NCBI GenBank assembly: GCA_020726505.1
Contig: JAHLEZ010000004.1
Location: 2,046,001-2,110,000, forward strand
Direction of reading: 5' to 3'
DNA from: Leptodontidium sp. MPI-SDFR-AT-0119
Lineage: Eukaryota > Ascomycota > Leotiomycetes > Helotiales > Leptodontidiaceae
DNA length: 64,000 nucleotides
Shown: in pieces, positions 32,493-42,165 of the stretch
Position numbering within the stretch: position 1 is the first letter of the stretch
Layout: each line of letters opens with the position of its first letter
Notes under the pieces: model-generated
The model's input: only the letters and a program-made list of their open reading frames with translations
The model's database searches: none
Told to the model about the DNA's origin: nothing
Translations under genes and position numbers: made by a program

Positions 32493-34766
32493 ATGGACGG
32501 CGGTAACATAGGCCGCGACAACATGGGTTACCTACCCAACAGACCTTCGTACGATGCCGATATCAACTACGGCACAAGCGCAGGCGATTTCTGGCAACAG
32601 ACCTTCGCACAGCATGATCCCCAGCCGACTCACTCCGCTCCCTTCTTTCAAGCCCAACAAGATGTGTTCTTGACCGGAAACCAACATAAGTCTACTTCGA
32701 TGTTCACCTTTACAGGAGCACCTACACAAACATATCAGTCCTTTCCTACGAACACGATGCAGTCATATACACCAAGCGACAATTTCACCGAGAGGCCACA
32801 GACTAGTCCTGGTGAGACCTCGAGAGTGCCACCTTCCAAGCGCCAACGAATGACCACCACAACTCAAGTCGGTTATGATACTCGACCAGCCGGTAATACC
32901 ATCATCGAATCGGACATCGCTTCGTTATGTGGAACGCAGAGCGGATGCTGCAGTAGTTGCTCTGGAGGAACAGTATGCGATGAACCTTACTGTAGTCCAT
33001 GTGATGAAGTCAACTGTGTTGGTGCGGACGTTGAAGTTTGCAGCGTAGCCTCTTGCTCCAAACCCGCATGTCGTGATGAGTGTCTCTCGACCGCTTTCCA
33101 AACCCAAAGCTCCTTGACCAATGGTACTGAAGTCACAGAGGGTATGTTCCCGAACTTGGATCCGCCTCCCTGGAATGCTCAGCAAGGCATGGGACAATTC
33201 CGGACTTCATCTTTCAAGATTGACCCTGCAATAATAGCCCCATCTCCGGCGACGACGCCTTCAATGGCCAATAATAGCGAGACGCCTGGCTCTCCTTATC
33301 CTACGCTTCCTACCCCCCAGAATAATATGTTTGATCAACAGCCTCCATACTCAAGTCCAGCCACGGGTGAACTATCTGGCACTGGGGCTATGTTTAGTGG
33401 TTCATCTGAGCAGTGGACTGATAACTCCTACGGAAGCGCCCCGGAAGTGTTACCTTGCGGTTGGGAGGGCTGCAATTATGTTTGCATGAGCCATGAAGAA
33501 TGGGTGTCTCACTTTCACTCGGCTCACATCGACACTCAGATGCAGTTCGGATGTCCAATCCCAGCAGACAACTGCCCGCCAACTATGGATACCAACCCAT
33601 TCGATCACCTTCAAACTGTCCATGGCTATGATTTCGATTTCAGTTCGGGTGCTTTCAGTTGCCCTGCAACGACATGCCCTCCAAATCAGACCTATGGCAG
33701 TCCGAGAATGTTTCACGACCACTTGGATCATTACCACGCAACACCAGTTCAAGGGTCGCTACAGTGTCGACTACAAACGTGTGGGACCGTCTTCGATGAT
33801 CCCAACCAGTTCTTCTCCCATATGACCGACCATCTTCAAGGGTCGTTCTCAAAAAATGAAGAGATTGACCTCCTCGATCCACCTACCTCTGCACCTAGCG
33901 CAATGCCAGTGTCAGCAAGTAAAGCCGAGCCTTCTGAGGTCGTAAACATACCTCATTTGTGCATGTGGAAGTCGAAGGATGGAGATTGTTGTAATTACGA
34001 GGGTACATCTGCCAGTAACCTCCAGGATCACGTCAAGGATCAACACTTGAGTGCTCTGGGTAAGAGTACTGGGTATATCTGTCAGTGGGATGGTTGCCGA
34101 CGCGATTCGAATCTTGGTGATAAATCAGGCTTCTCTCAGCGCGGCAAGTTAGAGAGACATATGGCTACTCATACAGGCTGTAAGTACCCGCCATTCAAAG
34201 CCAGCGTGGGTGATACCCCAAGCTAATCTTTTGCAGTCAAATGTTCTGTCTGTCCCACGTGCGGTCAGTTTTTCTCGGCACCTCAAGCATTGAGGCAGCA
34301 CATCCTGCTTCATACGGGTGAGAAGCCATGGAAGTGTAAGCACTGCGACAAACGCTTCCCCCAACAAAGTGCCTGCAGTAAGTCATTCCCCTTCCCAAAC
34401 CACCCCGCCCCCAAATTCAGCATAGAACACTCGAAACTGACCCGCCACACAGCCATCCACGAGCGAACACACACAAACGAGAAACCTCTGGAATGTAACA
34501 TCTGCGGCAAGAAGTTCTCAGAGTCCTCAAACCTGGCAAAACATAGGAAGATCCACGGCGAGAAGGGATTACATGTTTGTCCTGTGTCTGGCTGCGCCAA
34601 GTCCTTCCATCGTCTTGATCAGTTGAAGAGACATGCTTTGACGCATGATAAGCCGCCGAAGGATCCCTCTAAGAAGAAGGAGAGAGCGCCAAGGACGAAG
34701 CAGCGGAAGAGCAATGTAGATACAGCAGAGGCTTCGGAGGAGGGTTCTACTGCTAGGGTAAAATGA
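32493..34766 (+). CDS. multi-C2H2 zinc-finger transcription factor, candidate zinc-responsive regulator (Zap1/ZafA-like)
   Basis: Three exons: 32493-34179, 34237-34377, 34453-34766; 713 residues. The N-terminal third is Gln/Ser/Thr rich. Around residues 148-200 there is a dense cysteine cluster (CGTQSGCCSSCSGGTVC and onward, about 15 Cys in 55 residues), as in metal-sensing activation domains. Then follow several irregular fingers (CGWEGC, CPIPADNC, CPATTC, CRLQTC), a wider one (CMWKSKDGDCC), and a C-terminal tandem array: CQWDGC...HMATH, CPTCGQFF...HILLH, CKHCDKRF...IHERTH, CNICGKKF...HRKIH, CPVSGC...HALTH. The array resembles that of Zap1/ZafA, which activates zinc-uptake genes under zinc shortage; this identity is an inference. 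The tail is basic (nuclear). The acceptor at 34453 was chosen because only it gives the C-x2-C-x12-H-x3-H spacing in the third finger of the array. Confidence 0.88.
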
Positions 34767-35170
34767 TTTGATACGGGATATCAGAGGGTTGATTTTGATG
34801 ATTCTTGAGGATTGCTTGGGCTCTGATGATGATGATGGATCGACCGACTGTAGTAAAGTTGAAGGATTACGAGGAGAGTTGCTGGAGTGGGATTGGTGGT
34901 TACTCTTATAACCGTCAGTCAAGAGAGAAACGAATAGAAACTCGTTGATACCCCTTATTTAAAGACCTTTAGCTCACTATAGATCAAATTTATTGCCTTT
35001 ATTTGTAGAATTGCTGTATTTTGTGATTGTGTTTCGAGATACCTGGTTATCGCTCAGAAACATACTTATCTAGAGAAGTCCCCGAGAACAAGAGATACTC
35101 ACTCGTCCATGCCTAGGTTTGACAGTTTGAAAATCTTGCAGTAGACAGGGGGCATTTGCTCATCTAACTA

Positions 35171-35194
35171 ATATATATATATATATATATATAT
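35171..35194. repeat. AT dinucleotide microsatellite
   Basis: Twelve perfect AT units. Confidence 0.95.
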
Positions 35195-35280
35195 TTTGGA
35201 ATATACTCATTCACTCAGCTGGGCAGAAGGGCAAGTATGTAACAGAGGGGGAGCGGGGGGGTTCTCGTGAGTTGAAGAGG

Positions 35281-35298
35281 AGAGAGAGAGAGAGAGAG
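35281..35298. repeat. AG dinucleotide microsatellite
   Basis: Nine perfect AG units, preceded by further purine-rich sequence. Confidence 0.9.
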
Positions 35299-35915
35299 CA
35301 GTAAAGAAATTTAAAAAGATCCTTGTTTAAATATTCCAGCGACTAGTCAACTAACTATCGCGTTCCGAATCTTCAGGACGAGATAGTTGATACCGTAATT
35401 TGGTATGGGGAGGTTGCAATGGATGGGATTGAAGAACGTTGGAAACTTAGAATGGCGCTCTGGGGTCAGACGTGCAAGCTGAAGAAGCAGACAGCGAACA
35501 GCGAACAAATGTCTCGCATATGGAGCTCCCAGCCGCCTTCCGAAAGCTCAAATCGAGCCTGTCAAGCCAATACCATGCCATACCTACCCCCGAGTCGAAT
35601 AAATGAGGACCATTGAAACATCACTCACTCACAAGCACAAGCCAAACAAAGCCATAACCAATTCTCAAAAGGCGCTCAATGTCGTGATTTTTTGTATTTT
35701 CGGGTCAAGCTTCCATTGCCAGCCTTGCCATGCTATTTTCTCACATACACCATGACCCCCAAATTTCAAGAAAGCCATATGAAAGATGAGCAGCAGCACC
35801 CCCATCCATGCCGGAGAGAGAGAAAAAAAATGGACGAGTCGAATCAAATCAAATCCAGCCCTGCCCAAGCCAAGCCCCCATCACTCGAAGTTCGCACCAG
35901 CCCGAATCTCCACAT

Positions 35916-36584
35916 CTAAGCCTCCGCCTTGATGGCGTACTTTCGCTGGGGGAAATGGACGGCCTTCTTCTTGGTCTTCTCCAGGGTCTTGCCGCTCTCG
36001 TGCTTCGTCAAGCGTCTGCGGATGGCGCGCGTCTGCTTTGGTCGGAGGTCGAGGGGTAGGTACTTCTTGTTCTTGTAGAACAGACGGAGTTGCGAGCGTT
36101 GGTTTGCGTTGATGACTGTGAGGACCTTGGCGATTGACTTGCGGATGTCGTGGCTGTGTGTAGAAAGATGAATTAGCTATTTGGTCTTCACCTTGAGTTC
36201 GACTTCATTCTCATTCTCGTTGTTGTGTAATCTCCCACCCTCCTCCTCCTGGTCGGTCTGTGTGCGTCTATGGGTATGGAAATGGGTATGGGCATAATGT
36301 GAAGGTATTGAATCGAAGTCTGCGCCGTGGCATGGATTCCAGGTAAATGAATACGCACATCTTTGTGAGCTTTGAAGCTGATCCTCCAGCAATCTTCTGT
36401 GTGCGCAATTGACCGAGCTCAGTCTTCAGCTCTCCCAACTGCTTTGCCAGGTCGGTCTTGTTCTTGCTCCAAAGAGCTCCGGTCTTTACTTTGCCGCTCG
36501 ACTGTGTTCGCACAATGACCCGTTAGCATCATTCTATCCTATCGTATCAAGGCGCAAGGCGCATAGAGTGGGTGGAGTTACCAT
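35916..36584 (-). CDS. RPL35: 60S ribosomal protein L35 (uL29)
   Basis: Three exons on the minus strand: 36584-36582, 36501-36359, 36153-35916; 127 residues, the usual size. The first exon is only the ATG, immediately followed by a GTAACT donor; exon 2 begins [11 protein letters not shown]. Recognisable family sequence includes [55 protein letters not shown] and KYAIKAEA at the C-terminus. The protein sits at the polypeptide exit tunnel of the large subunit and helps recruit SRP and nascent-chain factors. The very short first exon and introns near the start are common in fungal ribosomal protein genes. It is divergent from GOS1 with 315 bp between start codons. Confidence 0.97.
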
Positions 36585-36899
36585 CTTGAAGGTTTGGCGT
36601 GGGTTGTCGTTGGGAGAAGTTGTCGTGGTCGTCGTCAAGTTCGGGCGGGAAATCTTGAAGTCTTTCCTCAAAATTCTGGGTGCGGGAGATATTTCGTAGT
36701 GGGGTCTGTGATTGGTTTGTTAGCCGTGAGGTGTGCACGGATCAATTGAAGCGCTAGTTGGGAGACTGGATCACATGACATAGCAGTGAGGAAGGCGCGG
36801 CCGCGTCAGGGCAAGGCACTCGAACATGGAACGTTGAGCTGAGCGAGAGCAGGGTCAAGAGGTATTCGAACATCTACAGAACTTTGCAAATCCACCATA
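36585..36899. promoter_or_regulatory. divergent promoter between RPL35 and GOS1
   Basis: 315 bp between the two start codons. The RPL35 side is pyrimidine/purine biased near the start. No defined element could be assigned. Confidence 0.5.
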
Positions 36900-37694
36900 A
36901 TGTCTTCAACTGGAACAGGATGGGCACAGCTCAGGCAGCAAGCCCGATCATTAGAAACACAGGTACGTTACTCAGTAATAAGAGCAAATACCAAATGATA
37001 GAACTGACCACTCTCATAGACAGAAACACTATTCCATGCGTACTCACAATTCGCCGCTGTCCCCAACATACCAGCAAAACCATCAGAAGATGAGAGGCAA
37101 ACCGAAGCGAAATTACAAGACCTTTTAGAAAAGGTATGGCGGGATATCCGCTAGCTGTTGGGTTACAGCATATTGACATTTCATTGCCAGCGCGAGACAC
37201 TGAATGGACAACTCTCCCGGCTCCTCGATTCAGAAGCAACACTCACGGCCTCAGCGCTCAAACAGAACAACCTCTCCCGGCACCGCGAAGTGCTACAGGA
37301 ACATCGGCGGGAACTATCTCGATTAAAAGCGCAAATCCAAGATGCGCGCAACAGGGCGAACCTACTCTCCAACGTCCGCAGCGATATCGACGCCTACCAT
37401 TCCAACAACCCCGAGGCGGCAGAGGCGGATTACATGCTCGACGAGAGGGGGAGGATAGACAATAGTCATAATATGGCGGACAGTGTGCTCAGCCAGGCGT
37501 ATGCCGTCAACGAGAGTTTTGGTATGCAAAGGGAGACGCTGGCTAGTATCAACCGCAGGATTACCGGGGCGGCCGCCCAGGTCCCTGGATTGAATAGTTT
37601 GATTGGGAGGATCTCGGCGAAGAAGAGGAGGGATGGGATTATTATGGGGAGCTTCATCGCTTTCTGTTTTCTGATGTTTATATACTTTATGTGA
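36900..37694 (+). CDS. GOS1: Golgi Qb-SNARE Gos1 (GOSR1/GS28)
   Basis: Three exons: 36900-36962, 37020-37133, 37191-37694; 226 residues, as expected. The N-terminus STGTGWAQLRQQARSLE is typical. Long helical regions follow (LNGQLSRLLDSEATLT, HREVLQEHRRELSRL), then the SNARE motif with the zero-layer Gln in FGMQRETL and AQVPGLNSLIGRI, and a single C-terminal membrane anchor (GIIMGSFIAFCFLMFIYFM). It acts in ER-to-Golgi and intra-Golgi vesicle fusion as part of the Sed5-Ykt6-Sft1/Gos1 SNARE complex. Both introns are short with GTACGT and GTATGG donors. The gene is convergent with ATP10, whose stop lies 133 bp away. Confidence 0.95.
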
Positions 37695-37827
37695 GGGAGT
37701 GAGGGATGAGCGGCGCTGCTATGATTTGCATTGAGAGCGGGCGTTTTTGGAGGGCTGGCTGGCTAACCAGAAAGCTATGTTATGTGTCTATGTATGTTGT
37801 ACAAGTATGGGTATATCCGAGCAAATA

Positions 37828-38962
37828 TCATGCTGCCGTTGCAGCGGTCTGGTTTTCTACACGCTTTCCGGTGTTGACTTTTGGAGGCAGGATTGCCTTC
37901 TCCTTCCGGTTGGCTTTCAACTCTTCGACCAGTCGTTTGGCACCCCTTACCAAACCGTCCTTCTCATCTCCTTCACAAGGCCCGCTTCCAGCCCATCTAA
38001 TCCTACACTCCCCATCAAGCAAGTAAGTGTATCCAACCTTACTATTCAACAGCCCAATCGCATCCCGAATGTCATCCGTGACTCCTTTTCGAACCACAAA
38101 ATACCGTCCCCAATTCCCCGCCCCAATCCTCTTCCTCAAACTCGGCATGAACAGCTTGATAAGCATAGCCTTCAAAGCGTTCTCCTCGATATTAATCTGC
38201 ACCATCTGCGCCAATCCCCCACTACTTCTCACCACCTCATGCAGTTCCGGATTATCCTTCTCTGATGCGAATGTAGCTGCTTGGCTCTCGGCCCATACAC
38301 TACTGAAGACACTGACTATCGACACCTTATCCTCGAACACTGAAGTCGTGTCTTTGGGGATCTTGTCTTTCGATAGGGTCTGCCCCTGGAGATTCGGGAA
38401 GTAGAGCGCGCGGTCTCCTTTGAAGAGACGTGGGGGCGCGAGGAAGGATTTCCCCTTGTGCAGGCGCATGTTGCTCCATTCTCTGAAATATGGGGTCGAG
38501 ATCTTTTGAGTCCTATAATTGCATTCAGTAGAGTTCTCCAAATCTGCAAGCCAGGTTGGAGTGGTGTAGTCCTTACAGCTGTTTCCGCCGCACAAGATGC
38601 TTGTCATAGTCCACGAAATCAGCTCTCCTCTGCTTCCACGACCTGTTATCCACGCCAGCATTCTCCCCAGCTTGCGGCGGGTTAGGTAGACCAATTGGTC
38701 GGCCTAGAGCTTTGGGCGTGAACTCGGAAACGGCCTTGCCATAGGATCTTGGTGCGTCTGCGAGAGGCCCTTCTGGAATTGCTGGAGTTGCTGGAGCTGG
38801 GGTTGAAGGAGCTCCTTTCTCAGCTAAGCGACGATATGAAGTACTGAATGTCCGCCATTGACATAGAAGACAAGATTTCGCCTCGAACCTGAAATCAGAG
38901 GGCCGGAGGGGGCGTCGTGAGATTATCATCGTGTTGAACCCCGAGATGGCTTTTGGTGACAT
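37828..38962 (-). CDS. ATP10: mitochondrial ATP synthase assembly factor Atp10
   Basis: Two exons on the minus strand, 38962-38577 and 38512-37828; 356 residues. A 64-bp intron (GTAAGG donor, ATTATAG acceptor) is needed; the unspliced frame would stop. A mitochondrial presequence is visible after Met12 (MIISRRPLRPSDF ... FSTSYRR), so translation may start at either Met1 or Met12. The conserved Atp10 core follows: YFREWSNMRLHKGKSFLAPP, LFKGDRALYFPNLQG, SVWAESQ, IEENALKAMLIKLF and the end LLDGECRIRWAGSG, a thioredoxin-like fold without the redox cysteines. Atp10 is an inner-membrane/matrix chaperone needed to insert subunit 6 into the Fo part of ATP synthase. It is divergent from the branched-chain E2 gene, also mitochondrial, with 227 bp between starts. 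Confidence 0.94.
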
Positions 38963-39189
38963 TGAAATCTAAAATTGTTAGAGACACCTCAGGCTGTCCT
39001 GGTCGCCCAGCTCGGCACAACTTGAATGCAACTGCTATCCGAGGCCTATCCCTGAACCGTTTCTAACCGACACTCTTTATCCCAGATTTCTACCTACGTT
39101 AACTCCCCTTCAACCCCTCAAAAATGTGAAGCACAAAGACTTTTCTCCTTCCTGAATATTGGAGTTTCGAACCAGCACTCGGATTCAGG
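38963..39189. promoter_or_regulatory. divergent promoter shared by ATP10 and the BCKDH E2 gene
   Basis: Only 227 bp lie between the start codons of two nuclear genes for mitochondrial proteins, so the promoter is probably bidirectional. Confidence 0.55.
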
Positions 39190-40693
39190 ATGCGTCTCCA
39201 GCTCTATTCTAGGATTTCCGCCAGGCAATGGCGTGTTTACAGCGGTCTCTCCTTCCCGAGACATGGATGCCCGCCAACCCGGTCTTTCAGTGCTTCTGCC
39301 AGGGCACAGGCCATAAAGCCGTTTCTGCTGGCGGATATTGGGGAGGGTAAGTTTGGAATCTTTGTGGGGTTAATTGTGGGTTGTCATTCTGACTGCCAAA
39401 ATAGGAATCCGAGAGTGTGAGATCATTCAATGGTTCGTCGAGCCCGAAGCCCGCGTCGAGGAATGGGATAAGTTATGCGAAGTCCAGAGTGACAAGGCTT
39501 CAGTGGAGATCACAAGTCGGTTCGCAGGCGTCATCAAGAAGCTGCATTATGATGCTGGAGATATGGCAAAGGTGGGGAAACCTCTGGTTGATATCGATAT
39601 ACAAGGCGAGATCAAGGAGGAGGATTTGGAGGCTTTGACGGAATCTGGGACTGGGGAGGAGTCTCAGGCCCAAGTCGAAAAGACACCACAAAAACCAGCT
39701 ACGGAATCGAAATCTGCTCCAGATGTAGCACCGCCCGTACAAATAGCAAGTCCACCAAAGGGGAAACATGCATCATTAGCAACTCCTGCTGTCAGACATT
39801 TGACCAAGGAGTTAGATGTCAAGATTGAGGATGTCAATGGCACAGGCAGAGATGGTCGGGTCTTGAAGGAAGACGTCTACAAATTTGCAAAAGAGCGGGA
39901 TAGTGCTCCTAAACCTCGCTCTAGCACCCAACCACTCTCCTCTCCCACTTCGAGTAGTGGTCCTCAAACAGAGACAATTGCACAGCTCTCAAACACCCAA
40001 CATCAAATGTTCAAGACCATGACAAAGTCTCTGACCATACCGCATTTCCTGTACGCAGATGAGATTGACTTCTCCGGCATCTCAGAGCTGCGAGCTAGAC
40101 TAAACAGGGGGCTGGTGAAATTCCCAGTCAATGAAGTTAGCAAGCTATCATTCCTACCCTTCATCATCAAGGCGGTCTCGATGTGTCTGGACCGTTACCC
40201 GAGTCTCAATGCAAAGGTGGACGTCGACCCGAATTCGTCTAAGCCGGTGCTGGTCATGCGGAGTCAACACAACATCGGCGTGGCTATGGATACACCCAAT
40301 GGCCTCATCGTCCCTGTGATCAAGAACGTATCCAGTCTCAACATCATCTCCATTGCCGCCGAAATCAACCGCCTCCAATCGCTGGCCCAGGCAGGCAAGC
40401 TCTCCAGCCAAGACCTGAGCGGTGGAACCATCACCGTCTCCAATATCGGCAGTATCGGAGGGACGTACGTCTCGCCCGTCATCGTCGAGAAGGAGGTTGC
40501 TATCCTAGGAATCGGCAAGACCAGGACCATTCCAGCATTCGACGCCGCGGGTCAGGTGGTCCAGAAGCAGGTGTGCAATTTCAGCTGGAGTGCGGATCAC
40601 CGCGTTATTGATGGAGCGACTATGGCCCGGGCTGCAGAGGTGGTCAGGGGGTTTGTCGAGGATCCGGACAGCATGGTCATTCACCTGAGGTGA
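39190..40693 (+). CDS. branched-chain alpha-ketoacid dehydrogenase E2 (lipoamide acyltransferase)
   Basis: Two exons, 39190-39346 and 39405-40693; 481 residues. A basic mitochondrial presequence (MRLQLYSRISARQWRVYSG ... FSASARA) precedes one lipoyl domain: FLLADIGEGIRECEI and the lipoyl-lysine K83 in VQSDKASVEI. After a Pro/Ser/Lys linker comes the peripheral subunit-binding domain (ATPAVRHLTKELDV ... GRVLKEDV), a second linker, and the catalytic acyltransferase domain with active-site His451 and Asp455 in ADHRVIDG. The single lipoyl domain with the IGEGIRECEI start and the core sequence fit the branched-chain complex rather than pyruvate or oxoglutarate E2. The enzyme moves acyl groups from E1 to CoA in valine, leucine and isoleucine breakdown in the matrix. 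Confidence 0.94.
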
Positions 40694-41384
40694 TGGCTAT
40701 TAGCGAGCACAGCGTCGTGTTGTGAGACATAAGAGTGCTACTATGTCAGCGGTAGTATCTGCAGGACAGGCAGGACGTGGGGTAGAGGCATGATCGATTT
40801 GTTGGCAACACATAAAAGGCTAAAGTGTGAGACCCTAGGTAGCCTCAGCCTCATGTTGTATGCGCTGTCACCTTACACAGCAAGGCTGACGCCTGCTTAA
40901 ATGAAAGTGCGGGGTGGACTGCACTACCCCGCAAGAATTGGAAAGAAAGCTGGAGCAACTCAAGGAAAGACAAAATAGACAGGTAGATGTCACGAGATAA
41001 AAATAGGACATGTGCAATTAAAAAGTGCAAAAGTGCAAACATCTGTTGCCATGATGTTGTACGTAGTTCAGTGTCTAAAGTCTCGCTGACTCAAAAGTCT
41101 AATAATTCAAAACCCCGGGTCTTAGCCCAAAAATCAAGCCTGACGCCTTTTTGTTGTATCCCCGCGCCGTGATATCGCCTGCTGCAACCCGATCCCGAAA
41201 AAGCAAAAACAAAGCCAACAACGGTACGGTACGGTACTTAGACGAACCGAGCAATAGGACGCCGGAACGAAAAAACGCTCAGCCAAGAAAAAGACTAGTT
41301 GGTCGTCTGCCCAATTCCACAAACTCCACGTCCATGAAGCAGGATGACCACCCACACACACAACGCAACAGCCTCCTCATTACT
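40694..41384. other. intergenic spacer between convergent genes
   Basis: 3' regions of the E2 and gluconokinase genes. A short ggtac repeat (three units) lies near 41224-41238. No gene seen. Confidence 0.5.
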
Positions 41385-42165
41385 TCACGAGTCCTGGACC
41401 AGTTCTGACTCGACCGCTTCTTGAATCTTCGCTAGGGCTTCCTGCTCGACCTGGTCTATCGAACCACTCACGTCCACGCTGATGACGTCGGTCTCTTTCT
41501 CTCCCGGGGCCTCTAATATGCTGAACTGGCTATGCACCATATTCGCGCCCATGTAGTGGCCGGCTCTGGCACCGACCCGTGCGGCGAGTACTTCTTCCGG
41601 CGCATGCAGGTATACAAAGTGTACGCGGGCACCCTGCGAGTAGAAGCCTGCAACTCGGATGACGTCGCGGTATTTGCGCTTCAGGGCCGAGCAGGTGAGG
41701 ACGACTCCTTGCGAGCCAGTGGAGATCTTGTTGATGGCTTCTTCGCGGAGACGGGTGAGCCAATCCCAGCGGTCGGCGTCGGTGAGGGGGATTCCCTTGG
41801 ACATCTTCTCGATGTTGGCTTCTGGGTGGAACTGCAGAGAGAACAGTTAGTCAATTTACTAAAGTAAAGTTTTGAAGAAAAGGGGAAAAGGTTAAAGGGG
41901 AGTAGAGGAGGAGAGAAAGTACCTCGTCGCCTTCAATGTAGGGCAGATTCATGCTCTTAGCCAGGAACTGTGCCACAGTACTCTTTCCACATCCTGCTGG
42001 TCCAGTGATCAACCAGATGTGGTTATGTTCGGTCTTGGGCTGGCTGTTGTTTGATCGTGTGTTGCCATTGGTGAGAGTATTGTTTGAGGAGGCAGTAATG
42101 GGTAGATGGTCAGAGGTTGGGGGTGTTGGTTGAGCCATCCCTGATCGGTTCTCGTAGGACAGCAT
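41385..42165 (-). CDS. gluconokinase (GntK-like)
   Basis: Two exons on the minus strand, 42165-41923 and 41831-41385 (91-bp intron, GTACTT donor, TGCAG acceptor); 229 residues from the first ATG, 220 from a second ATG at 42138. The P-loop GPAGCGKST is followed by the family motifs EGDEFHPEANIEKMSKGIPL, DRWDWL, VVLTCSALKRKYRD, VYLHAPEEVL and GHYMGANMVHSQF. The enzyme phosphorylates gluconate to 6-phosphogluconate, feeding the pentose phosphate pathway in the cytosol. The N-terminal 45 residues are Ser/Thr/Asn-rich and probably disordered; they are longer than in yeast and bacterial enzymes. The intron interrupts the conserved EGDE-FHP motif, which confirms the join. Confidence 0.95.

Larger units (their letters stand above)
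34767..35915. other. intergenic spacer with microsatellites
   Basis: Convergent 3' regions of the zinc-finger gene and RPL35. Contains an AT dinucleotide run (35171-35194) and an AG run (35281-35298). No gene seen. Confidence 0.55.

Noticed and set aside
34453..34766. zinc-finger exon starting at acceptor 34426 as the main form
   Set aside because: It lengthens the finger spacing from 12 to 21 residues between the second Cys and first His, which breaks the C2H2 pattern.
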